Assembly: GCA_910586555.1 (NCBI GenBank)
Contig: CAJUJY010000001.1
Location: 73,645-137,644, forward strand
Source: an uncultured Lachnospiraceae bacterium
Lineage (GTDB): Bacteria > Bacillota > Clostridia > Lachnospirales > Lachnospiraceae
Direction: 5' to 3'
DNA length: 64,000 nucleotides
The stretch's first letter is position 1. Each line of letters starts with the position of its first letter. Below, piece after piece: positions 55,439 to 64,000 of this stretch. A program made the position numbers and the translations under genes. The notes beneath the pieces are model-generated. The model saw only the letters and a list, made by a program, of their open reading frames with translations. It had not been told where the DNA came from and ran no database searches.

Positions 55439-55609
55439 CTATTTCTTCTTTTTGTACCATCTGTAGCCGTTCATACATATTACTGCCCATGTTCCAGGTA
55501 TTACAGCATATCCAGCATTAACGGTTCCTTTAGATGCAATTACATATCCCGCACCTATAAAGGTCAGTACAATAAAGATAACAGTTAGTGCTAATAGTAT
55601 CTTTTTCAT
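55439..55609 (-). CDS. Small hydrophobic peptide (56 aa) encoded inside group II intron 1
   Basis: ATG at 55,609, 56 codons, TAG stop; AAAGGAG lies 9 nt upstream. The peptide MKKILLALTVIFIVLTFIGA... has an N-terminal hydrophobic helix (~4-25) with a Lys-rich start, then a second fairly hydrophobic segment with NAGYAVIPGTWAVICMNGY, and ends RWYKKKK. It may be a secreted or two-pass membrane peptide. It sits between the maturase stop and domain V, a place where group II introns normally carry no second gene. No family is recognised. It could be a passenger gene or the remnant of a nested insertion. Confidence 0.65.
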   Translation of the reverse strand: MKKILLALTVIFIVLTFIGAGYVIASKGTVNAGYAVIPGTWAVICMNGYRWYKKKK

Positions 55610-55712
55610 GATTTATTTCTCCTTTCTTTCAGTGTATTTATTCACCCAGCTGTGTAGGCGATACACCTTTGGAATGGATAAACCATAATTATTATAGATA
55701 TTTTCTGGTTGG

Positions 55713-57571
55713 TTAGTTTAATTGCTTGCGGTATTTTGCAAGTTTTTTCATTGTTTTCTCTGACAGACCTGTTGGTTCTGTTTCACTATGAATTAGTTCA
55801 TGACAATACCTGTGAACTGATATCAAGTTTTTCACTTTATTTATCTGGTTCATCGGTAGATTTTTGTTGACATGGTGTGTATGCACCTCATTGGGTTCAG
55901 GGTATCCCCCACAGATTTTGCATTTTCCCTTGTCTCTGTTGTATGTGTATGGTCTATTCATAAAGTATTCAAAGTTATATAGGGGATGTTTGCTCATTCG
56001 TATTGCTAAAGCATGTGCTGTTGAGTTTACCTCATCTGTTCGCACTCTCAATCCCTTTTTCCTCATTCTCTTATTGTAAAGTTCCCTTCCTTCAGGAGTA
56101 TATGGATTCTCACCTTGGACTTTGTTCCTTGGGTTATCCCATTTCGCAAAATTTATGTCCGTGATTCCTATATACATCCCTTTGTACTCGATTGCAGGTA
56201 TATGAGCAAGATGCCCATAATGCAATCCAATAAGATTTGAGACTTCGTTTGCTCTAATCCATTTCCCACCATATTTCTTGAGTGATTTATATGCTGTATA
56301 TTTCAACAGCCATGCATATTTCCTTATCACTACACTGATTTGGTCACACATACTATAATAATTGATAAGACCTACTATGATTGAATTTACCCTGATAATG
56401 TTCTGGATTAGCCTTTCTCTATCTAATGTGGATGTTTTCCTCACATAGAATATTTCTCGGCTTAAATCCTTCATCTTTCTTTGAAATCTTTCTTTTTCAG
56501 GTGAAACTCTGTTTACCCACTTCCCATTTTTCTTAGCCATTCTGATTTCCACCCTAAAAACTTGATGGGTTTACTACATACATTGGTTATCAATGTTTTC
56601 TCCTCTGATAATTCTAGTTTCAGAGTATCATGTAGATATCTTTTGGCTTTAAACTTTAGTCTTTCTGCATCTTCCTTGTTATCTGTTAAGATTACCCAGT
56701 CATCTGCATACCTGACATAGTAACAAGTTTTGAGATTGCTGTGGTTTCTCATTGCTGTGAGTTCGCCATCTCTTCGGGTATGTGGTTTTCTTAGTTTCTT
56801 TCTCTCAAAATCGCCTGTCATATAATTATCGAATCGGTTTAGGTAAATGTTTGCAAGCAGTGGTGAAATGATACCTCCTTGCGGAGTTCCCAACTCACTT
56901 ACATTGCATTCATTCATGACTCCTGCCTTTAGCATTTGCTTGATGATACTAAGCACTCGCTTGTCTCGGATTCCAAGGTTCCATAGGCTTCTTATCATTA
57001 CATTATGGTCAATGTTATCAAAGAATCCTTTTATATCCCCTTCTACAACCCAATAACATTTGGCATGGAAGTTAATGTGTTTTATTCTTGCAACAGCCAT
57101 ATCAGCAGACCTCATAGGGCGAAACCCATATGAATGTTCAAAGAACTGTGCTTCAGCCATTGGCTCTATTACATTTCTAACACATTCCTGTATTATCCTA
57201 TCAATAATCGTTGGTATTCCAAGCGGTCTTTTTTCGGTCTTACCTGGTTTTGGTATCCATACTCTTCGCACCATATTTGGATGATAGTCATATAGTTTTG
57301 CTCTCACAATTTCTATGACTTCATCAAACCCCTTTTTTAAATAATCATCTATATCCTCATCATCTACACCAGCTGTGTGACTGCCTTTGTTGGCTTTGAT
57401 TTTGTGGATAGCAGTGATGATGTTGGGTTCTGATGCTATGATTTCTAGTATACCAGTAAAATTACATTCTTTGTCATTTTCATAGTTAGACTTTGCCAAC
57501 AGAAAAATGTCTTGTAAGAGTTTGTTCAATTCCTCCTCGTTAGTTGGAACCTTGTTAAGTTTTGTCCCCAT
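55713..57571 (-). pseudogene. Group II intron-encoded reverse transcriptase/maturase, frameshifted (intron 1)
   Basis: Two overlapping frames cover one protein of ~619 residues. The first part (57,571 down to ~56,513) has VRRVWIPKPGKTEKRPLGIP, GTPQGGIISPLLANIYLN and YADD in YYVRYADDWVILT, and ends at KFLGW. The second (from ~56,552) continues RMAKKNGKWVNRVSP, the X domain and an HNH domain with CKICGGYPEPNEVHTHH. The expected LGVEIRMAKKNGKW appears if one more G is added to the GGG run at 56,552-56,554. AAGGAGG precedes the ATG. Either the gene is inactive or the base is a sequencing error. Confidence 0.88.
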
Positions 57572-58433
57572 AACACCACCTCCTTATTCAGAAGGATTGA
57601 AATGGTTAGTTCGTTTCGCTCAACGGCTACCTTAACAATTAAACTTTCTTACAATATCCTATTTACGACTATGCCCCTTCCCTCCAGTGGTTTGTTGCCA
57701 CCTTCACAGGTACTACGGGCTGCTGCCCCTTGAATTCACAGGTCATTTCCTACACTGTTAGGAACATTGACACTTAACTGTCTTTGCATTTCCTTTCAAG
57801 GTTCACTTGTTCCGATAATTCTATCCTTTCATTATTACAACTTAGCCTCTGCCTTTAACCCGTCAACCGTTCTTTCTCCCTTTGTCAAATGGAATCAGAA
57901 CTAATACCGTCTATGCGGTAAAAGAAGCAACTTCAATGGACAATAATGTTACCTCGGTTGAAGTCCCGATGGGGACAACCCAACTTTCATCAGGGTCTCA
58001 AATTACGAGCCTTTCATACAGCAGTTCCTGGTGAGTAGGCATATTGTATTTCACAGGACCCCCGACTTACTTCGTTGCCTTATTTCTTACTTTACACTTT
58101 CAAACAGGTGGGCTCTAGCCGCTTTTGTACCAATCATACTCATGTATTTCATCCACTTAGGCTTCTTTTCAGCCGACTTTACCGAGCTTCATACCAAATC
58201 CGATTAAGCGGAAAAGGCATGTCGGAGTCTCAGGGATTGGAGTATCGACATTTACTCCTTAACAGGGATTTCACCTGTCTAATCGAATTACCAGTTAAGC
58301 AAGTTCCTTACTTTATCTTTTCCAGCAGGCGGGCTCTAGCCACTTTTGTACCAACTGTACTTCGATATTTCATTTCCTTGCTCCGCTAACTTGTTTCTGT
58401 TTCCAGAGTGTTTCGTTAACGAACAAGTCGCAC

Positions 58434-60083
58434 ATCCATTTTAAGAAGCCCTAATTCTTCAAGTGTAACCATTGTATATTGTGTTGTTATAGTGCCATCT
58501 GATGCTTTGGAAAGCGGTACAAATTCGTCTACATCTTCAGGGCTTATAAGTACACCTGCTGCATGCATTGATGTATGGCGCGGCAGGCCTTCAAGCCTTC
58601 TTGCCATGTCTACAAGTTTTTTTGCCTGCGCATCTTCATTATACACTTGCCGGAACTCTGGGTTTGATTCCAGTGCCTTATCTATTGTAATCCCAAGTTC
58701 CATAGGAATTGCCTTGGCTATAACATCAACATAATTATACGGAAGGTCAAGCACCCTCCCTACATCACGTATAACATTCCTTGCTGCAAGTGTACCAAAA
58801 GTAACTATCTGTACAACACGGTTCCTGCCATATTTGTCCATAACATATTCTATTACTTCAGGCCTGCGCTCATAACAGAAATCTATATCAATATCAGGCA
58901 TTGTAACACGCTCAGGATTTAAAAAGCGTTCAAAAAGAAGATCATATTTTATTGGATCTATATTTGTTATTCCAAGCGAATACGAAACTATGCTGCCTGC
59001 CGCAGAACCCCTGCCAGGCCCTACGCTTATTCCGTTATCACGTGCATATTTTATAAAATCCCAGACTATCAGGAAATAATCTGTAAACCCCATTGTATTT
59101 ATTGTATCAAGTTCATATAAAAGCCTTTCCTTAAGCTCCTCTGATGGTTCTTTATACCTTTCATAAAACCCTTCATTGCAAAGTTTATTTAAATATTCCT
59201 GTGCAGTAAACCCCTCTGGCACATCATACTTTGGCAGTTTATAATTGCCAAATTCTATTTCCACATGGCATCTTTGTGCTATTATTCCTGTGTTGCTTAC
59301 AGCCTCTTTAGCATATGGGAATAATTCCATCATCTGTTCTTCTGTTTTTAAATAATACTGTCCTCCTTCATAGCGCATACGGTCTGTATCCTGCACCTTT
59401 TTCTGTGTCTGTATACATAACAGTATGTCATGTGCCTCTGCATCCTCTGCCATAATATAATGTACATCATTAGTTGCAACAAGCTTAATACCTGTTTCAC
59501 TGCTAATCCTTAAAAGCGCCTGGTTCACTGTTTTCTGCTGTGGTATGCCATGATCCTGTAATTCTAAGAAAAAATTGTCCTTTCCAAATATTTTTTCAAG
59601 CTTTAAAGCCTCTTTTTTTGCATCTTCATAAGAACTATAAAGTACCGCAGATGAAACTGCACCTGCAAGGCATGCACTAAGCGCTATAATGCCTTCATGG
59701 TATTTTTCAAGCAGTTCATAATCAACCCTTGGTTTATAATAAAACCCTTCTGTAAAACCCCTTGAAACTATTTTCATAAGATTGGCATAACCTGTGTTAT
59801 TCTCTGCCAGAAGCACAAGATGGTTATAACGTCCCTCACCTTTTAAAATTTCCTTATCAAACCTTGAACCTTTTGCAACATAAACTTCACACCCTATTAC
59901 CGGGTTTATGCCTGCTTCCTTAGCTGCACGGTAAAAATCAATTACACCATACATATTCCCATGGTCAGTAATTGCCAGGTGTTCCATTCCAAGTTCTTTT
60001 GCCCTTTGTGCAATTTCCTTTATCTTACATGAACCATCAAGCAATGAATATTCTGTATGCACATGCAGATGTACAAATCCCAT
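58434..60083 (-). CDS. dnaE: DnaE exon 1 (N-terminal: PHP and catalytic palm)
   Basis: 1,650 bp, exactly 550 codons. The PHP domain opens FVHLHVHTEYSLLDGSCKI. The palm has GRGSAAGSIVSYSLGI and the two catalytic Asp in VTMPDIDIDFCYERRPEV near residue 395. The exon ends GLLKMD, whose Asp is the third catalytic carboxylate in DnaE (D555 in E. coli numbering). The frame continues five false codons (VRLVR) into intron 1. With exons 2 and 3 the whole gene gives 1,155 residues, normal for DnaE. It lies downstream of whiA and the Crh-like gene, behind a terminator. Confidence 0.94.
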
Positions 60084-60145
60084 AAAATCCCTCCTCTTTT
60101 AGATAATCCCTTCCATAATATATATTACAATTAACCTCCGGTTGC

Positions 60146-60238
60146 AAACCAGCCTTATTGCCGTTTTTAAAGCCCTGGCCAGTCAAACCCGCCACTTAAG
60201 AAATGTGAATTTTAAAGGGCTGGTTTAATAAGGTTAAA
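60146..60238. repeat. ~92-bp dispersed palindromic repeat, copy D
   Basis: Runs from AAACCAGCCTTATTGCCG to GGGCTGGTTTAATAAGGTTAAA, with AAACCAGCC and GGCTGGTTT as 9-bp inverted repeats and CCCGCCACTTAAGAAATGTG at the centre. It is oriented like copy C. It abuts the terminator of the Crh-like gene and lies in the dnaE 5' region. Confidence 0.75.
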
Positions 60239-60272
60239 AATGGGGCTGTGCATTATAAATGTACAGCCCCAT
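60235..60272 (-). terminator. Terminator of the whiA/Crh-like operon
   Basis: On the minus strand ATGGGGCTGTACATT and AATGCACAGCCCCAT form a stem with one mismatch, followed by TTTTTAACC. The T-run overlaps the edge of repeat copy D. Confidence 0.85.
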
Positions 60273-60347
60273 GCCAAAACCAGCTAAATATATATCTTTT
60301 ATGTAACAGATATTACCAGACAGAAACTGCAATGCCTTTTAATAAAT

Positions 60348-60608
60348 TCAGGCGTTTGCAGCACTAAGATATTTAACAATATCTGTCATTGCATTTTCCT
60401 CATCATCACCATTTGCAGATACTACCACTTCTTCACCTGCTGAAAGCCCTAATGTCATCATTCCCATTATGCTTTTGGCATTTACTTTTTTATTTTCACA
60501 TTCAACATAAATACTGCTGTTATACTGGCTTGCCACCTGTACAAGTACTGCTACTGGCCTGGCTTCAAGACCATTCTGAATCTGAATTTTTATTTTCTTT
60601 GTAACCAT
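60348..60608 (-). CDS. Crh-like HPr paralogue with Glu in place of His15
   Basis: 86 residues. The HPr fold is clear, but the phosphorylation motif GLHARP reads GLEARPVAVLV (codon GAA). The Ser46 region VNAKSIMGMMTLGLSAGEEV is intact. In B. subtilis Crh the same His is Gln, and crh also lies just behind whiA. The protein is thus more likely a carbon-catabolite cofactor controlled at Ser46 by HPr kinase than a PTS phosphocarrier. It follows whiA by 35 bp and ends at a strong terminator. The true ptsH would lie elsewhere. Confidence 0.92.
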   Translation of the reverse strand: MVTKKIKIQIQNGLEARPVAVLVQVASQYNSSIYVECENKKVNAKSIMGMMTLGLSAGEEVVVSANGDDEENAMTDIVKYLSAANA

Positions 60609-60643
60609 TGCGTGTTTTCCTCCTTAATTAGCAAGGCAGCGGC

Positions 60644-61597
60644 TTATCTGCCAGCTTCCTCCCTCATTTGATTTGCAATATCACTTAATTTGCGCAGACG
60701 GTGGTTTACACCTGATTTGCCAATAGGCCCGTTAAGCATCATTCCAAGTTCCTGTAATGAACTTTCAGGATACTCAAGCCTTAGTATGGCTATTTCTTTA
60801 AGTCCCTCCGTCAGTTTACCAAACCCCTTATTACATTGAATATACTTAATATCTTCTATCTGCCTGGCAGCAGCATTAACAGTTTTGCTTATATTAGCTG
60901 TTTCACAGTTTACATGCCGGTTTACAGAATTACGGACTTCTTTCACTATCCTTACATTTTCAAAATCCATCAATGCAGCATGTGCCCCTGCCACATTAAG
61001 AAAATCTACTATTTGTGAACCCTCTTTTACATATACAACATAATACTTTTTTCTTTTAACTATTTTAGCATCAATCCTAAAAGAGGAAATAACTGTACGT
61101 ATCTGCAATGCAAGCTTTTCAGAAAGAACTGCAATTTCAAGATGGTATGCTTTTTCAGGATCTGACACAGAGCCAGCCGCCATAAATGCCCCTCTTAAAA
61201 AAGCCCTTTTACAGCAAGTATTTTGTACAAGTAAATAATGGATTTCTGATAAGCTTCCCCACTGCTTTTTCTGCCCACCAATTACCTTTACAGCCTGTAA
61301 TATATTATACACATCGTGCTTGCTGGATACAAAAAGAAAATAGCTTCCTGTATCAGACTGGAAATTGTGGCGCACCATAACGTCTATTCTGGCACGAAAT
61401 GTTTTCCTTAATAAGATATAAGATTTTTGTGCTACTGTCAAGTTTTCAGTCTGTATTTTAATATAGATGTTCCCGTTCCCAGATTTTTTAACCTGTCCAG
61501 CCAGGGCAAATAAAGCTGCAAATTCGGCAATACAACAATGTCTTGCCGGACTTTCCTGCTTTCTTAACTCTTCTTTTACCCTGCTTGAAAATGACAT
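60644..61597 (-). CDS. whiA: WhiA (LAGLIDADG-like fold with helix-turn-helix)
   Basis: 317 residues. SFSSRVKEELRKQ is the usual start, and the C-terminal DNA-binding motif includes RQIEDIKYIQ, LRLEYPESSLQELGMMLNGPIGKSGVNHRLRKL. WhiA is a sporulation regulator in Streptomyces and affects division and nucleoid organisation in B. subtilis. I start at the ATG preceded by GAGGTG 7 nt upstream; five more codons are open. rapZ lies 31 bp upstream. The yvcK/glmR gene that often stands between rapZ and whiA is missing. Confidence 0.94.
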   Translation of the reverse strand: MSFSSRVKEELRKQESPARHCCIAEFAALFALAGQVKKSGNGNIYIKIQTENLTVAQKSYILLRKTFRARIDVMVRHNFQSDTGSYFLFVSSKHDVYNILQAVKVIGGQKKQWGSLSEIHYLLVQNTCCKRAFLRGAFMAAGSVSDPEKAYHLEIAVLSEKLALQIRTVISSFRIDAKIVKRKKYYVVYVKEGSQIVDFLNVAGAHAALMDFENVRIVKEVRNSVNRHVNCETANISKTVNAAARQIEDIKYIQCNKGFGKLTEGLKEIAILRLEYPESSLQELGMMLNGPIGKSGVNHRLRKLSDIANQMREEAGR

Positions 61598-61628
61598 GCT
61601 GCCCCACCTCACATACTTCCAAATATTT

Positions 61629-62486
61629 TTACACTATTCTGGCATCACGGTGTTCGACTTTAACACCATATGGCAATTTTTTCATATCTTTTGCAAGGGC
61701 ATTGGCAATAGTAACTGACCTGTGTTTCCCGCCTGTACAGCCTATACTTACTACAAGCTGGTTTTTGCCCTCTGTAATATAATTTGGTATAAGAAACCTT
61801 AGCATTTCATACAACTTTTTTTCAAATATTCTTGCATTGTCAAAGTCCATTACATAATCATACACTTCCCTGTCATTTCCTGTAAGTTGCTTTAATTCTG
61901 GCACATAAAAAGGATTGGGCAGGAAACGTACATCAAATACAAGGTCTGAATCCGCAGGTATTCCATATTTAAACCCAAATGATAGTATTGTTATAAAGAA
62001 GTTTTCGTATTCCTCATTATCAAGGAATATTTTGTCAACTTCTTTTTTTAAATCCCTTATAAGCATATGGCTTGTATCTAAAATATAGTCCGCACTTTTT
62101 TTAATAAATTCAAGTTCCTGCCTTTCAGCTTCTATTGCCTTGTCAACACGCCCTTGGAGTGCAAGCGGGTGGTTCCTGCGTGTTTCCTTATATCTTTTTA
62201 CAAGTACAGAGTCTTCTGCTTCCAGGAATATTATTTCATATTTGTAACCACTGGCTTTCATCTCACCAAGTATTCCCCCAAATTCTGAAAGCCCTTGTAA
62301 GTTCCTTATATCAATGCCTATTGCTGCCCTGTCAATGGTTGTATTTTCTTCAAGTACAATCTTAGTAAGCTTAGGTATCAGGCGTACTGGAAGGTTATCA
62401 ACACAGAAATACCCTATATCTTCAAGCATCTTCATAACAGAACTTCTTCCTGCGCCTGACATGCCTGTAACTATAACAAATCTCAT
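61629..62486 (-). CDS. rapZ: RapZ/YvcJ family nucleotide-binding protein
   Basis: 285 residues, full length. The Walker A motif is VTGMSGAGRSSVMKMLEDIGY at the N-terminus; DIRN and the C-terminal VSIGCTGGKHRSVTIANALA are family marks. In E. coli RapZ binds small RNAs and glucosamine-6-phosphate; in B. subtilis YvcJ hydrolyses GTP and affects competence. In Firmicutes an RNA role is not established. It lies between murB (45 bp) and whiA. Confidence 0.94.
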   Translation of the reverse strand: MRFVIVTGMSGAGRSSVMKMLEDIGYFCVDNLPVRLIPKLTKIVLEENTTIDRAAIGIDIRNLQGLSEFGGILGEMKASGYKYEIIFLEAEDSVLVKRYKETRRNHPLALQGRVDKAIEAERQELEFIKKSADYILDTSHMLIRDLKKEVDKIFLDNEEYENFFITILSFGFKYGIPADSDLVFDVRFLPNPFYVPELKQLTGNDREVYDYVMDFDNARIFEKKLYEMLRFLIPNYITEGKNQLVVSIGCTGGKHRSVTIANALAKDMKKLPYGVKVEHRDARIV

Positions 62487-62531
62487 GAAAATCCTCCCAT
62501 GCCGCGTTTTGCAGCATAAATGGCAGGTTTC

Positions 62532-63572
62532 TTAATCTGCCTGTAATATTTTAACTTCAAGTTCCAGCTCAACACCAGAAGTTTTCCTGACTTCTTCTTT
62601 TACATGGTTAATAACATCCATTGCCTGTTTAAATGTACCATTTCCTGTATTTACAACAAAACCACTATGTTTATCTGACACCATAATACCACCACAACGG
62701 TAACCTTTAAGCCCTGCTTCCTGTATAAGTTTTCCTGCAAAATGGCCTTCTGGACGTTTAAATGTGCTTCCTGCACTTCCATGTTCTAAAGGCTGCTTTT
62801 CCCTGCGCTTCTGGTTTAATTCATTCATATATCCAAGTATCTGTTCTTTGCTGCCACTGCCAAATGCAAAAAGGGCATCAAGCACTATCATTTTCTCTTT
62901 CTGTATAATACTGTTCCTGTATGACATGTCCAGTTCTTCTTTTGGCAGTACCTTTATACTGCCATCACATGCAAGGGCACATACACCTTCAAGCACATCT
63001 TTAATTTCACCGCCATATGCACCAGCATTCATGGCAACAGCCCCTCCAAGTGTACCCGGTATGCCCCCCGCAAATTCAAGTCCCGTAAAACCATTACCGC
63101 CTGTGACATAAGCAAGTTTTGAAAGTAAAATACCCCCGCCTGCATGGACAAGGTTTTTATCTTCTGATGTTTCTGCATGGGATATATACCCATTATCTAT
63201 AAAAAACTGTACTGCTTTGTTATTTCCTGCATGGTATATTTTAATGCCATCAAGCCTCTGGACAATACTTATATCCTCCTCTTCCCCACATGTGCCAGAA
63301 GCAATGGCATCTTTTGTACATCTTGTAGAAACAATAACCCCCCTGTAACCCTCATCAGGCACAAGTACATTGCTGCCATTGCCGATTACAAAATACCTGC
63401 ATTTCTCCTTCTGGAGATACCTTATAATATTAACAAAATCTTTAATACATGCAGTTTCAACATAATAATCTGCCGGCCCGCCAATACGGAATGTAGTATG
63501 CAATGACATTGGTTCATCTTTTTTAATATCAGAATCTCTGGCTATTTCCTTTAATACACCTGCATGGAACAT
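62532..63572 (-). CDS. murB: UDP-N-acetylenolpyruvoylglucosamine reductase
   Basis: 346 residues. FAD enzyme that reduces UDP-GlcNAc-enolpyruvate to UDP-MurNAc in peptidoglycan synthesis. SLHTTFRIGGPADYY, VIGNGSNVLVPDEGY, GGAVAMNAGAYGGEI, the catalytic Ser in EHGSAGSTFKRPEG and the final Glu in GVELELEVKIL are all present, in the type II arrangement. The start MFHAGVLKEI has CAGGAGG upstream; the frame stays open 13 codons further. It heads the murB-rapZ-whiA-Crh-like run. Confidence 0.95.
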   Translation of the reverse strand: MFHAGVLKEIARDSDIKKDEPMSLHTTFRIGGPADYYVETACIKDFVNIIRYLQKEKCRYFVIGNGSNVLVPDEGYRGVIVSTRCTKDAIASGTCGEEEDISIVQRLDGIKIYHAGNNKAVQFFIDNGYISHAETSEDKNLVHAGGGILLSKLAYVTGGNGFTGLEFAGGIPGTLGGAVAMNAGAYGGEIKDVLEGVCALACDGSIKVLPKEELDMSYRNSIIQKEKMIVLDALFAFGSGSKEQILGYMNELNQKRREKQPLEHGSAGSTFKRPEGHFAGKLIQEAGLKGYRCGGIMVSDKHSGFVVNTGNGTFKQAMDVINHVKEEVRKTSGVELELEVKILQAD

Positions 63573-63665
63573 AGAACCCTCCTGCTGCTTTATAATTATG
63601 CACCAAAGCATTTTCCTTATTAGATAAAAAACCTCTCCGCACTTTGTACGAAAAGGTTTTGGAAA

Positions 63666-63739
<74 letters not shown>

Positions 63740-64000
63740 AAACTTATTTATGATACCAATTTATCAGCACCGAACGAATAAAAGTATACTATATAATTCT
63801 GGAAAATGCAAGTAGTTTTTTAAAAATTTTTAATAAAAACTAAATACAATAAATTTTCCTGTTTTTGACACGTCCGTTTCATAAACTTTTAATTATATGT
63901 AAACAAATGATAATTTATAGTTATCCAGGGTTTATTTTAAATAGGGGCCAGAATGTTATGTCCTGGCAAGTCCAAAGTAATCCTACAGGCAACCCGCTTC
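63740..64000. other. Gene-free right edge
   Basis: About 260 bp upstream of tRNA-Arg. It is AT-rich and I see no ORF with a ribosome binding site, terminator or repeat. The tRNA promoter should lie in its left part, but I cannot place it with confidence. Confidence 0.5.

Larger units (their letters stand above)
55268..58433 (-). mobile_element. Group II intron 1 in dnaE (3,166 bp, with broken maturase ORF and an extra small ORF)
   Basis: The intron begins GTGCGACTTG at 58,433 and ends CCTATCCATAT at 55,268. Domain V is at 55,327-55,360. Domains I-III fill 57,572-58,433. Domain IV holds the frameshifted reverse transcriptase (55,713-57,571) and, past it, a 56-codon membrane-peptide ORF (55,439-55,609), which explains the greater length. 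The insertion is in phase 0 between the codons of KMD and FLGLRT. Its maturase resembles that of intron 2 in overall layout but differs at many residues, so the two are not a recent duplication. Confidence 0.92.

Noticed and set aside
51931..58433. dnaE as an inteinic or programmed-frameshift gene
   Set aside because: The interruptions contain stop codons, domain V/VI RNA motifs and RT ORFs, which fits group II introns and not inteins or frameshifting.

Overview
The window is an AT-rich stretch of a Gram-positive Firmicute chromosome. Gene content and gene order point to the class Clostridia, most likely Lachnospiraceae. Supporting signs are the ireB-ruvX-DUF1292 cluster with trmR and a U32 protein nearby, the murB-rapZ-whiA-HPr-like-dnaE-pfkA order, RNase J, CheV, strong GGAGG ribosome binding sites, a very large secreted GH43 glycanase and an Rpn-type nuclease with GIEQGIERG repeats. 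I cannot name the species.

Layout. 1-5,049 (minus): hisH, hisF, ung, an FtsA-like ATPase and a partial WalJ/YycJ-like metallo-hydrolase. 5,334-13,840 (minus): an acidic one-span membrane protein of unknown function, cheV, a lipoprotein, an orphan sensor kinase, an MFS transporter, a DUF5412-like membrane protein and a HAD hydrolase. A 39-bp tandem hairpin repeat and an unlisted 31-codon ORF lie in the gap at 11.9-12.3 kb. 14,248-16,762: a split transketolase and a transaldolase (non-oxidative pentose phosphate module). 17,049-23,721: a catalytically suspect aryl-sulfotransferase-like protein, a thioesterase, an ABC-F ATPase, a chemoreceptor and a cold shock protein. 23,884-31,346 (minus): a tRNA-modification, RNA-decay and cell-envelope block (U32/trhP-like, trmR, a truncated MltG-like protein, YlbF-like, RNase J, DUF1292, ruvX, ireB, mtaB). 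31,546-35,465: an HPr-like protein lacking the phosphorylated histidine, thiI, a cysteine desulfurase and rsmE. 35,639-42,967: a 2,442-residue secreted GH43 arabinanase-like protein. 43,426-49,078 (plus): an Rpn-type nuclease and a topoisomerase IV/gyrase pair. 49,148-63,739 (minus): pfkA, dnaE, a Crh-like HPr, whiA, rapZ, murB and tRNA-Arg(ACG).

The most striking feature is dnaE (DNA polymerase III alpha). It is cut into three exons by two group II introns in the sense orientation, at 55,268-58,433 and 51,931-54,669. Both have GTGYG 5' ends, AT 3' ends, a 34-nt domain V and a reverse transcriptase/maturase ORF with an HNH tail. Joining the exons at these borders restores an uninterrupted reading frame of 1,155 codons with the conserved KMDFLGLRT and FNKSHAAAYAVVAY sequences. 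The first intron sits directly after the codon of the third catalytic aspartate. Its maturase gene is frameshifted, and it carries an extra 56-residue membrane-peptide ORF with its own ribosome binding site.

A second theme is short dispersed palindromic repeats: a 152-bp element in two copies that match at 151 of 152 positions by eye, and a related element of about 92 bp in four diverged copies. They mostly lie next to the 3' ends of genes, and one copy supplies the C-terminus of the Rpn-type protein. A third theme is that both HPr-family proteins in the window lack His15 but keep the Ser46 region, which suggests regulatory rather than phosphocarrier roles.
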